Source: Pythium myriotylum
Taxonomy: Eukaryota > Oomycota > Peronosporomycetes > Pythiales > Pythiaceae
Direction: 5' to 3'
Assembly (NCBI GenBank): GCA_023091665.1
Contig: JALJCQ010000023.1
Location: 1,426,001-1,490,000 of the forward strand
DNA length: 64,000 nt
Shown here: positions 20,901 to 30,061 of the stretch, piece by piece
How positions within the stretch are numbered: position 1 is the stretch's first letter
Layout: every line of letters starts with the position of its first letter
Notes under the pieces: generated by a model
What the model was told of the DNA's origin: nothing
Databases searched by the model: none
Seen by the model: the letters and a program-made list of their open reading frames with translations, nothing else
Program-made: the position numbers and the translations under genes

Positions 20901-22811
20901 ATGGACCCAAATCGACTCGACGTCGACGCGCATATCTCGGTCCCGACGGGTGCGATCGCACTGCCGACAAGCGCATCGCATCCGCGAGTGTCTAATCTCG
21001 CTGTGGTCCAATTTTCAGATCCAGAGGACGCCTACGAGAGCCGCGACGGCGCGCGCAAGGTCCACATCGCCCACGTGCGCATGCGCGACGGCGACGACCA
21101 CTTGCGGCTGCTCCTGCGCATCTGCAACGACCGCAAGACCTTCTACCGAGCGACCAGCGAGCGTCTCGATAAGCTGCGCCACCGGCTCCAGATCCTGGCG
21201 TCGCAGGCCAGCGACGGAGGCGCCGAGCCGTTCCTCGGGAACCGCACGCGCAAGCAGCGCAACCGCGCCGACCCGCGCCACGAAGCCGCCGCTGCGGTCC
21301 GCGTGCGCTTCCTCTCGCAGGAGAACGAAGAGATCGAAGGGAAGACGCTGCGCGTGGGCGAGGCGCTCCGACGCACCGACCGCATCCTCATTGGCGACGA
21401 GACGTACGTCGTGCTGCTGAACCAGCCGACGGTCGTCAACATCTCGGTCGTGAGCCCAGTGCTCGCGGGCATCCCAGTCGTGCCGCTGCCCGACGCGGAC
21501 TTTTGCGAGCCGGACGACTGCACATGGAAGTGGTTTCGCGTGGATGCTTGTGGAGGAGAGGAGGTGTTTGTGGGGGACGCTCGACGGTTCCTTCCGACAG
21601 ATAAAGACCTCGGCTGTCGCTTCCGCATCGAGTGCCACGCGCCGATCATGCACTCACACTATGCACACGAAAGCGCGGCGGAGGTCGTGACGACGCCTGT
21701 CGTCCATGGACCCGATCGGTCGGTCTTTGATGAGAGAAGGAGACTCGGGTCTGTGCGAGCTAGGCCGACGGCGCACGGCTCGAGTGCCTTTCGGGTCATG
21801 ACGTACAACGTGCTGTTCGATGGATACACGAGCACACTGCAGAGCAAGGCCGAAGTGTTCCCGTACGCCAAGCACGAAGTGCTCGAGGAAATGTACCGCA
21901 TGCAGCTCGTGTTCCAAGAGATCGAGGAAGCAAATGCTGACGTGGTGTTCATGCAAGAGATGGGCAAGAAGACTTTTCGGTCGTTTTTCGCGCCGATGAT
22001 GGCACCGCTAGGGTATCACACGATTTACACGGGCAAGACAGGTACGACCCACGAAGGCTGCGCGATGCTGGTGCGAAAAGAGTGCTTCGAAGTCATGGAG
22101 GAAAGAACGCTAGCAGTTTCCCCAGAAGCTCTGAAGCTCGAAGATCCCCAAGTCCAGGCCCTGCTGGAAGCGTATCCGGAACTCACAAAGGCGCTGAAGA
22201 AGATCCCGTCGATTGCTCAGTTGCTCAAGCTTAGAGACTGTCGAGATCCCAGCAAGTATCTCATCGTCGCAAACACACATCTATTTTATCGAGAGGGAGC
22301 CGACATGATCCGACTCGTGCAGGCTGTTGCGATCGTTCGATCAATTGAGGCGTGGAAGGCCGAGCTTGAATCGAGCGGCTATCGCGTCTCGGTCGTCTTT
22401 TGTGGTGACTTGAATGCCGTCCCACCATCGGCTGCTGTCAACTACCTGCTAGAAGGCGCTGTCGACCAAACACATCGCAACTGGCAGCAACTTCCAGCCT
22501 TCAAGTGGAAAATCACACCCAGCGACGACGACGCGGCAGCGTCTTCTGAGGAGCCGGTACAACCAGGTCGCATAGACCACTCGCTGGCATTGTCCAGCGC
22601 GTGTGGGATCCCCGAGTTCACGAATTTTGCAGGCTCGTTCGTCGCGACACTCGACTACATCCTGCTAGGAAGCCGCGATCTGGAAGTCACGCAGACGTTC
22701 CCTCTCTTCACCCGGGAGCAAGTGACCGTAGAGACTGCTCTGCCGTCTACCGCGTTCCCATCCGACCATATCTCGCTCGTCGCAGACTTGCAGTGGAAGG
22801 AAGGCATATAG
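20901..22811 (+). CDS. PDE12-like 2'-phosphodiesterase / EEP-family nuclease, copy 1
   Basis: A 636-aa protein. ATG 20901 (MDPNRLDVDAH) is the first ATG in frame. The N-terminal half contains a beta-sandwich-like segment (WKWFRVDACGGEEV then FLPTDKDLGCRFRIECHAP), as in the Ig-like N-domain of PDE12. The C-terminal half is an endonuclease/exonuclease/phosphatase fold with FRVMTYNVLFDGY, VVFMQEMG (metal-binding Glu), EGCAMLVRK, CGDLNAVP, LDYILLG and PSDHISL, all catalytic motifs intact. Human PDE12 removes 2',5'-linked and mitochondrial poly(A) adenosines; whether this one is mitochondrial is unclear, as the N-terminus is not an obvious presequence. It lies in tandem, same strand, with a paralogue 270 bp downstream. 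Confidence 0.85.
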   Translation: MDPNRLDVDAHISVPTGAIALPTSASHPRVSNLAVVQFSDPEDAYESRDGARKVHIAHVRMRDGDDHLRLLLRICNDRKTFYRATSERLDKLRHRLQILASQASDGGAEPFLGNRTRKQRNRADPRHEAAAAVRVRFLSQENEEIEGKTLRVGEALRRTDRILIGDETYVVLLNQPTVVNISVVSPVLAGIPVVPLPDADFCEPDDCTWKWFRVDACGGEEVFVGDARRFLPTDKDLGCRFRIECHAPIMHSHYAHESAAEVVTTPVVHGPDRSVFDERRRLGSVRARPTAHGSSAFRVMTYNVLFDGYTSTLQSKAEVFPYAKHEVLEEMYRMQLVFQEIEEANADVVFMQEMGKKTFRSFFAPMMAPLGYHTIYTGKTGTTHEGCAMLVRKECFEVMEERTLAVSPEALKLEDPQVQALLEAYPELTKALKKIPSIAQLLKLRDCRDPSKYLIVANTHLFYREGADMIRLVQAVAIVRSIEAWKAELESSGYRVSVVFCGDLNAVPPSAAVNYLLEGAVDQTHRNWQQLPAFKWKITPSDDDAAASSEEPVQPGRIDHSLALSSACGIPEFTNFAGSFVATLDYILLGSRDLEVTQTFPLFTREQVTVETALPSTAFPSDHISLVADLQWKEGI

Positions 22812-23079
22812 AAGTAGATAATGAAATAGAGTCTCCCTTTTCCATCAACGCCCCTTCCTCCATTACATGCCCAGCGAATGAAGGTACTCGCCTGCTGGAA
22901 TGACTGCGCGGCAAGCGTGGCAGCGACCCTCACTCACACTACGAGTGTCGGTCGCGTAGTTGCTGAGACCACCAATCAAGAAGTGGCTTCGTGCCGACAC
23001 TTCCGCTCCTCTTTGTCATTCGCAAAGTTGACCCCCAAGGGCGACGAAGACGCCTGCGGGACGACACGTGTTCGCGTGC

Positions 23080-24885
23080 ATGGCAGTTTCCCTCGGCAAA
23101 CACCTCTCGAGATCATTGCGGATGACGATGGAGAGCAGCGGGGGAAGCAAGGCGCGGATCGCGTACGTGCGGTACCGCCAAGGAGAGACTCAGCTGCGGC
23201 TACAGATCCAGGTCGGGGGTGCGATGAAGACTTTGCTGCGGCCTGCAGACGGCAAGCTCGGCAAGTTTCGCTCTCGCCTCCAGGCTCTTGCAGCGCAAGT
23301 GGTAGACGCAGCAGAGAATGGCTCTGCTCCTTCCATCCGAAGGAAGCGCCAGACGGTGGGTGCGTCCACAGAGATTGAGCTCAAGTTCTTGACTTCTTCC
23401 GGGGACGAAGTCGCCGATGACTCCGTCACGGTGGGTGAGGCGCTCTTGCGCACAGAGACGATCGTGATTGGCGAGGAGACGTACGCTGTTCTCCACAATC
23501 AGCCGATGGTGGCGCGAATATCCGTGATGAACCCAGTGCTCGAAGGAATTCCGATCGCGCCGCTGGCCGAGACCGAGTTCTGTAGCGCGGAAGATTGCGT
23601 CTGGAGCTGGTTCCGTCTGGACGTGAACGAGCAGGAGACGCTCGTCGCTGACTCATGGCGGTTCGTTCCGACAGAGCATGACGTCGGCTGTCGTCTTCGC
23701 ATCGAATGCCGAGCACCTATGGGCTCACCAGTATCTGAAGCAAGTGTAGCGGAACTTGTGACGACGCCTGTCGTGCGTCAACCTGATCGATCAATATTTG
23801 AGAAGCGAGTGGAGCTTGGGGCTTCGACGGCCCAGCCAAGCGGCTCAGGGTCAAATGCTTTTCGCGTCATGACCTACAATGTTTTGTACGACGGCTATGC
23901 ACGCAACGCCAAGACCAAAATGTCCGTCTTTCCGTACATAAGTGGCGAGGCTCTTAGCGAAGCGTATCGTATGCAGCTCGTGTTCAGAGAGATCCAAGAG
24001 GCCAACGCCGACGTCGTGTGCCTCCAAGAAATGGGCGGAAATATCTTCCAGTCGTTCTTTGAGCCCAATCTCCGACCTCTCGGGTACCAAACCATCTACA
24101 CTGGCAAAATGGGCACGACGCTCGAAGGTTGTGCGATGGTCATTCGAGCAGACTGCTTCGACGTTGTCGAGCAGAAGACACTGACCGTGTCGCAAGAGGT
24201 CTTGAACTCTCAGGACCCAGGGATCCAAGCACTGCTCTCTGCTTTCCCAGAGCTAGCTATCGGTCTCAAAAAGATCCCGTCCATCGCTCAGATCATCACG
24301 CTCCGGGATAAACGGGATCGGCGTCGCCACCTCCTCGTCATCAACACCCATCTATACTATCGTGAGGACGCCGACGTGATCCGCTCGCTTCAGACTGTCG
24401 CCACTGTCCGCGCGATCGAACGCCACCAGTCGATGCTGGAATCCTCTGGGCATCGAGTCGCTGTCCTGTTCTGCGGCGACTTGAACAGCGCGCCAGACTC
24501 GTCAGCCATCCGATTCCTTCTCGACGGTCGTTTCGACGAGACCCACCGCCATTGGCAGGAAGTCCGCGACTTCGTCTGGGATCGCTCCACTTCAAGCGAG
24601 TCGACTATCTCACCAGAGACCCTGTCGCCAGCTTCCATCAGCCACTCGCTCGAGCTGATCAGTGCGTGCGGTGTCCCCGAGTTCACCAACTACGCCGCGA
24701 CCAGTGGAAAGGTCTTCGTCGCGACGCTCGACTACATTTTCTTCGGCGGACGCGACTTGGAAGTCACGCAGACCTTCCCCATGTTCACACGCGAGCAGGC
24801 TACGCTCGAGACGGCTCTGCCGTCGCCAGTGTTCCCATCGGACCACGTCTCGCTCATCGCCGACCTCCAGTGGAAGTCGAGATGA
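23080..24885 (+). CDS. PDE12-like 2'-phosphodiesterase / EEP-family nuclease, copy 2
   Basis: A 601-aa paralogue of the gene upstream, same domain order. ATG 23080 gives MAVSLGKHLSRSLRMTMESS, a basic, acid-free leader compatible with mitochondrial import; the frame also opens at a GTG 12 nt earlier. Domain landmarks are VWSWFRLDVNEQE and FVPTEHDVGCRLRIECRAP (N-domain), then FRVMTYNVLYDGY, VVCLQEMGG, EGCAMVIR, CGDLNSAP, LDYIFFGG and PSDHVSL. All EEP catalytic residues are present. The likely activity is 3'-exonucleolytic removal of adenylates, possibly in mitochondria. The two copies diverge most at the N-terminus, suggesting different destinations. Confidence 0.86.
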   Translation: MAVSLGKHLSRSLRMTMESSGGSKARIAYVRYRQGETQLRLQIQVGGAMKTLLRPADGKLGKFRSRLQALAAQVVDAAENGSAPSIRRKRQTVGASTEIELKFLTSSGDEVADDSVTVGEALLRTETIVIGEETYAVLHNQPMVARISVMNPVLEGIPIAPLAETEFCSAEDCVWSWFRLDVNEQETLVADSWRFVPTEHDVGCRLRIECRAPMGSPVSEASVAELVTTPVVRQPDRSIFEKRVELGASTAQPSGSGSNAFRVMTYNVLYDGYARNAKTKMSVFPYISGEALSEAYRMQLVFREIQEANADVVCLQEMGGNIFQSFFEPNLRPLGYQTIYTGKMGTTLEGCAMVIRADCFDVVEQKTLTVSQEVLNSQDPGIQALLSAFPELAIGLKKIPSIAQIITLRDKRDRRRHLLVINTHLYYREDADVIRSLQTVATVRAIERHQSMLESSGHRVAVLFCGDLNSAPDSSAIRFLLDGRFDETHRHWQEVRDFVWDRSTSSESTISPETLSPASISHSLELISACGVPEFTNYAATSGKVFVATLDYIFFGGRDLEVTQTFPMFTREQATLETALPSPVFPSDHVSLIADLQWKSR

Positions 24886-25068
24886 CCCACAGCAAAACTT
24901 AAATCAAAAACAAGCTCCGTCCCTAAATTACACAATACATATTAGGGACCTCCCTCCGACATCTCTGATTGGCTAGTAATCAGTCAATATCAGCCAATCC
25001 ATACCCCTCATTTCCGGCTCAGCAATAACCTCGGGCAAGATTGACGAGACGGGAAGCCACTCACCGCC

Positions 25069-26672
25069 ATGGCCGCCTCCTCTTCCTCGTGAGTATATGC
25101 GTGCTCTTCGCGCGCGTCTCCTGCGCGCGCCGCCGCCTCTGCGCCCGTGAAACTGACTTCACCGTGTTCTCCGTGTCTCGCGCTCTCCGTCGCGGTGCCG
25201 CTCGCCCGCGGACGCGCAGTGTGTGCACGATCGTGCTCGACGGCGCCAACGTCGCGACGCGGAAAGACGGCCAGCGCGCGATCGCGCGGCTCGCGGCCGC
25301 GCTCGCGTTCTTCCGCGAGCTGCAGACGAGCCGCCAGTGCGCGCTGCGCTGCGTGGCGTTCGTGCCCAACTTCTGGCTCAACTCCAAGCCCACGGACGCC
25401 GGCAGGGGCAACGGCGCGATGGAGACCGACGACTGGGCACTGCTGCAGAGCCTCGTGGACAAGGAGCAGGTCGTGCTCACGCCCTCGCATGTGCGTGGTT
25501 GCGTGCATCTAGGGGAAAGGGAATCGGGTGGTGATGATCCGATGGGTGCGTGTAGGCCCACGACGACTTCTACGTGATCGACTACGCCGTCAAGAACGAC
25601 GGCTTCATCGTCACCAACGACATGTTCCGAGACCACGTCGAGAACAAGGTGCGCACCGTCTGCCTTTGCGTAGTTTCTTTTTGGTCGTGGTGGTTGGTTT
25701 CCTCAACGCGACGATGGTCTCCTTTTAGCGAGTCTTCCAGGGCCGACGGCTGACACAGCGGTGGACACGCTCGCGATGTATTGACTTCACGTTCGTCGGG
25801 AACGAGTTTCTGCCCAACTCGCAGACCATCGAACGCGCGCTATCACACCACCCACATCCCGAGAGCCCGCGCGACACCTTGCCAGCGGCTGCCACAACAA
25901 ATGACGACAAGACTGTCGAAAAGGCTGCGGCTTCAACTAACGTGCGATCGCCTCGCCCGACGCTACCCCGTCGAAGGTCCAGCAGTCTCACGAAGGCGCT
26001 CGCTCGCGCACGCGCGGAAGATTGCGACGACCAAGGTGACGAGGACGACGACACCAACGACATGGCGATTGAACACGTGCGCAAGAAAAAAGTCGACTTG
26101 TCCGAGCTGACTGCGTATCGAGTGCCGCGTTATTTATTGCCGTTACTTCATGGCGACGACGGAGAAACCATGAAGCGATTTATGGATCACACAGGCACCC
26201 ACATCGTGGCACCCCCGGTCAAGACAAATGCGACATCGGATGTCGCGACACTGTCGATTTACGGGTGTGGTTTGCTGGGAGGCAGACTCGAGACTGACTG
26301 GGAACTAACTTGGTGGGTTCTGTGGACAGATCGGAGGCGGAGCGAATGCATGCCGTTAAGATTCTCGATGCAGCGCTACCAGAACTGCACCAACAGTACG
26401 TTTTCCAGCAACAGCAGGAGCAGTGGTTGCTGACACAGCATCAGCATCAGCTTCAACAGCAACAGCAGCAATATCACCACCCACACGACCTCCAGCACCA
26501 ACAGCGTCTCGAGCAGCAGCAGCTACAGCAGCAATATCTGTATCATCAGCACCTCCAGCATCAACAGCAACAGCAACAATACCACAATCATCACCCACCA
26601 GCCAACTTCCCGCTCCAAACCCACCACGTTTACCACCCCAGCGATGACCACATGGACATCGAGCTCGAGTGA
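25069..26672 (+). CDS. NYN-domain ribonuclease with KH-like segment and Q/H-rich tail
   Basis: A spliced gene; exons 25069-25088, 25220-25490, 25556-25648, 25729-26264 and 26330-26672 give 420 aa with all introns GT-AG and frame preserved. Residues ~8-130 form a NYN/PIN-like RNase of the Regnase/N4BP1 type: TIVLDGANVATRKDGQ, ETDDWALLQ, VVLTPSH, DDFYVIDYAVKNDGFIV and TNDMFRDHVENK, with the acidic active-site residues in place. A basic, disordered middle (RRRSSSLTKALARARAE) follows. Then comes a KH-like stretch, RFMDHTGTHIVAPP, joined by the last intron to LSIYG-SEAERMHAVKIL. The tail is Q/H-rich. It likely cleaves RNA; KH plus NYN recalls KHNYN/N4BP1 but in reverse order. The final intron, inside the KH motif, supports the model. 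Confidence 0.82.
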
Positions 26673-26962
26673 GATCGTCGAAAGGTAAGTGCAGCGGTGA
26701 GGCGGCCTAGCGTATGTTGGTAGTTCAGCTCTCCCTAGTGCACAGTCCCAGTAGTTGGCCACCTCACCCGTGTTTGCGTTGGTTTAGCGGGTAGCTAGAC
26801 TCTTTGTAGTTGCAGCGTAATTTATTCCGTCTTCTAATTGCAACGCTACTTCCACTGCTTCTTGTACTGATCGTTGTCTACAACGCCGAACTTCTTCTCG
26901 TCGCCCTAAAGTACAAGAACACAGCGTCAGACAATTACCTCGGGAACAGGCAAGAAATCACT
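26673..26962. other. short convergent intergenic region
   Basis: About 290 bp between the stop codons of two convergent genes; it must hold both 3' ends. No gene or structured element seen. Confidence 0.5.
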
Positions 26963-28325
26963 TCATACGCGTTCTTCCTTGCGCGTGTGTGGGTCCATCT
27001 CTTTGCGCTTCTTGCCACCCTTCTGGAAGTCGCGCCAATTGCCGACGCGATGTTCTCGCCGGTCTTCCTCCGCCCACGTTCGCTCACGCTTGAACATTTC
27101 CGCAGTCTGCTTCTGCTGCTTCTCTTGCTCCTCCGCTTCTCGCTTCTTCTGTGCCGCCTCTCGCTTCTCAATATTTTGGCGTCGGTGCTCCATCTCTGCG
27201 AAGGCTTTGATCACGGCTTTATCTTTCTCCTCTTCGAGATCGCCAAGCTCGCTCTCTTTGATTCCTTTCTTGAGTTTTTGCCGTCGCTCTTTCTCCACTT
27301 TTTCGTATGTGTTTGTTATCAGTCGAGCATAGGTTTTTCGTCGGTCCTCGTTCTGTAGCGTGTTGTACGCTTTGGTCACCTCTACACAATATCAAAGATA
27401 TGCGTCAATAATGCAAATGACACAGAACTCGCTACTCACGACATACGTTCAAAGGCTTCGCGTGCGCGAGCATGACGGAATTTGTCTGGGTGCACGAGCG
27501 TCGAAATCTACAGCCCCCTTAGCCTGTGAGTGCCTGGAAAGACAATGCGTGGATCATATGAAAACGCACCTTTCGGTAATGCTGCTTGATATCTTCCTCA
27601 GTCGCGTCGATGTCGAGCATGAGCACCCGAAATGGGTTCAGGTTGATCCACTCGTAGTGCTCCTGCAAGAGCCGCACGAGCTGGCCTTCCGAGTTGCCAA
27701 AGTCCACGGGTTTCTTTTCCTGCGGCGGTTCCTCTTTCTTGATGCAGTTGGCGCTCTCCTCGAGCTGTTGCACCTCGGACATGAACTCGGCGAGCAATGC
27801 GTCTTCATCGTTCGCATCTGCCTGGGCCGGTGTCTCCTGCTCTTTCTTCAGCTGCGCTTCTTCGGCCTCGCGTGCCTCTCTCTCCTGCTTCTTGCGCTCT
27901 TCTTCTTTCGCGGCTTCGCGCAGCCTGCGCGAGTGTTCCTGTCCCGCATTGTACGCGTCCTCGGCGGCCTGCAGCAGCGACGCGTTGTCCGGATCGAGCT
28001 TGAGTCCTTCCTGGTACGTCGCGCGCGCGGCGTCGAACCGCAGCAGCGCGTGCTCGGCGGCACCTTTGCGACTGTAGCCTTTCCACCAATCGGGCTTGAG
28101 CGCGATGCACTTTTCGGCGTCGCGCAGCGCGTTGCCGCGCTCGTCGCCGAGCGCCAGGAACGCGGCCGAGCGGTTGCTGTAGTAGACGGCGTTGTCCGGA
28201 TCGAGCTCGATGGCGCGCGAGTACATCTCCACGGCCTCTCGGTGCCTGCCCTCGGCCACGAGCGCGTTGCCCTGCGCCTTGAAGGCCTCGGCCTGGAGCT
28301 GCGCTTCGGCCGTCGCGTCCGCCAT
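26963..28325 (-). CDS. TPR plus J-domain co-chaperone, DNAJC8/SPF31 type
   Basis: Minus-strand exons 28325-27570, 27507-27447 and 27381-26963 give 411 aa, with GT-AG introns and frame conserved. Residues ~5-115 are three TPR repeats (AEAFKAQGNALVAEGRHREA, NAVYYSNRSAAFLALGD, WWKGYSRKGAAEHAL), as in Hop/STI1-like TPR domains that bind Hsp70/Hsp90 tails. A charged coiled-coil follows. The J domain begins WINLNPFRVLMLDIDATEED, has HPD in STLVHPDKFRHAR (created by the first splice) and continues VTKAYNTLQNEDRR. The Glu/Lys/Arg-rich helix and end RVGNWRDFQKGGKKRKE match DNAJC8/SPF31, a spliceosome-associated J protein. The TPR part is absent from human DNAJC8. It is divergently transcribed with the EIPR1-like gene from a 205-bp gap. 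Confidence 0.85.
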
Positions 28326-28530
28326 CGTCGTCGTGGTCTTTTGAAGAGCTACGCAATGGAGATTCGTACTTTAGAAGACCTTACCGTATTCTAGAATGGT
28401 ATATGTCACTATACAGGTAGGGCATTCCAACGGTGTAGATGTCATTGGAGAGAGGGGAAACGGATAGTGACAATTGCGCTCGTGAACTGCTCCGCCTTGA
28501 AGAGAGAGATCCGATCGATTGGGAGGCCCC
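28326..28530. promoter_or_regulatory. bidirectional promoter gap
   Basis: Only 205 bp separate the start codons of the divergent DNAJC8-like and EIPR1-like genes, so both promoters must lie here or overlap. No individual element was resolved. Confidence 0.5.
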
Positions 28531-29778
28531 ATGTTCGGCGCGACCGTGTGCTCCTACGCGACGCGCAAGCCCGTACGTGGCTGTTTGGGATGGTTTAGTG
28601 CGTTAAGAACTCATGGGTGTGCTTGTGGTGGGTCTTGAAGACGCGCTGCGTGGATGCGCTGGTCGCGGAGAAGACGCGGTCCCAGTTCCTGATCGGCACG
28701 ACGGCTCTCCACGGCGCCAACAGCGTACGCGATCGTTTTAACTATGCTTCGTGTTGTGGCGTGATAGTGACTTGCAACTGCACATGCGACGACATAGATC
28801 CACGTGGTCGAGTATGAAAGCGGCGCGAACGAAGCGAGGCTCCAGCAGCTGTATGCTCACCCCGACCAAGTGCTGCACCTTGCCCCATCACCGTTTGTGA
28901 AGCAGCTCGTGTTCACGTGCCATAAAACCAAGGGCGAAAGCGCTGAGGCAACGCTGTGGAAGATGGACGGGTTGGACGATCCACCAGTGAGCAGCGAAGA
29001 CACCGAGCCCAAGCCGTTAACGGCCGTGGCGTCGTTGCCGACCCAGGCCTCGCCACCCGGCAAGATCGTATGGAAGCACGACGGATCTGAAAGCGATGCA
29101 ACTGTCGCTACTGTCCACGGAAGAAGCGTCTTTTTGTGGGACGTGAAAGGCCCGTCCATCAGTCAGCTCGATCGTATCGACGTTGCCACTCAGGACGTGG
29201 GAGTCGTCCAGTGGGATCCACACCACGACCAGTACGTGTCGTTTGCGTCCGGGGCCTCGATTCAAACGTGGGATACTCGTTCAAATGCGACGGCCTTCAT
29301 CATCGAGGAAGCTCACTCGGAGAGCGTTCTAGACTTTGATTACAATCCGAACAAGCCTTACACGATCGCCAGCGGAGGCGAGGACGGCCGACTTAAGTTC
29401 TGGGATCTGCGCCGCGCCAACAAGCCGTTGCTTTCGCTCCCAGCGCACTCGCACTGGCTTTGGAGTGTGCGATACAATCGATTCCACGATCAACTCGTGC
29501 TTTCATCGAGCTCCGACTCGACGCTCGCGCTCTGGCGTGTTTCATCGATCTCATCGGCGCCGATTGTCGAGCTGGATGAACAAGACCTCATGAACGAGGC
29601 TGCCGCGGGGAGCGACGTCGCTGACTCACGCATCAAGAGCTACGAGGAACACGAGGATAGTATCTATAGTGTCACGTGGGGTGCTGCGGACTCGTGGATC
29701 TTTGCGAGCGTCTCATACGATGGACGCTTTGTCGTCAACCAAGTCCCGTCGACTGAGAAGTACAAGATCCTGTTGTAG
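28531..29778 (+). CDS. EIPR1: EARP/GARP-interacting protein EIPR1 (TSSC1), WD40
   Basis: Exons 28531-28572, 28641-28724 and 28798-29778 give 368 aa. WD40 propeller features resemble human EIPR1 throughout: FLIGTTALHG then IHVVEYES near the N-terminus, VQWDPHHDQYVSFASG, IQTWDTRSNATAF, LDFDYNPNKPYTIASGGEDG, KFWDLRRANKP, SHWLWSVRYNRFHDQLVLSS, YEEHEDSIYSVTWGAADS and the ending SYDGRFVVNQVPSTEKYKILL (last block about 20 residues). In other eukaryotes the protein binds the EARP and GARP tethering complexes and promotes endosomal recycling. Both short 5' introns were placed by frame and GT-AG rule; the N-terminal exon of 14 codons (MFGATVCSYATRKP) has the weakest support. Confidence 0.9.
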
Positions 29779-30061
29779 AAGAATTTCCCGTTGTTTTATT
29801 GGTTTTGTTCAAGCTCTATAAGCACAGTGTGGAAGGGCATCGCTCGGCGCCACATTCGTCCGTGACGAGCTGCCCGTCGGTATCTTTCATCTTTCCTGCC
29901 CACATCGCTGGTTTTTCTGTATTGATAACATTGTTGTCGGACAAGCATCAGTACTTGCTGCAAGGACTAGAGGGACAATCGCACTGCCTAAAATCACCAT
30001 CGGGATACTCTTGATCGACCGAACTGCCCGATCACAACGCACAGCACACAAAAATCCACGG

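Noticed and set aside
27360..28394. 344-aa plus-strand ORF
   Set aside because: Antisense of the TPR/J-domain gene, whose minus-strand exons have clear TPR and HPD motifs.
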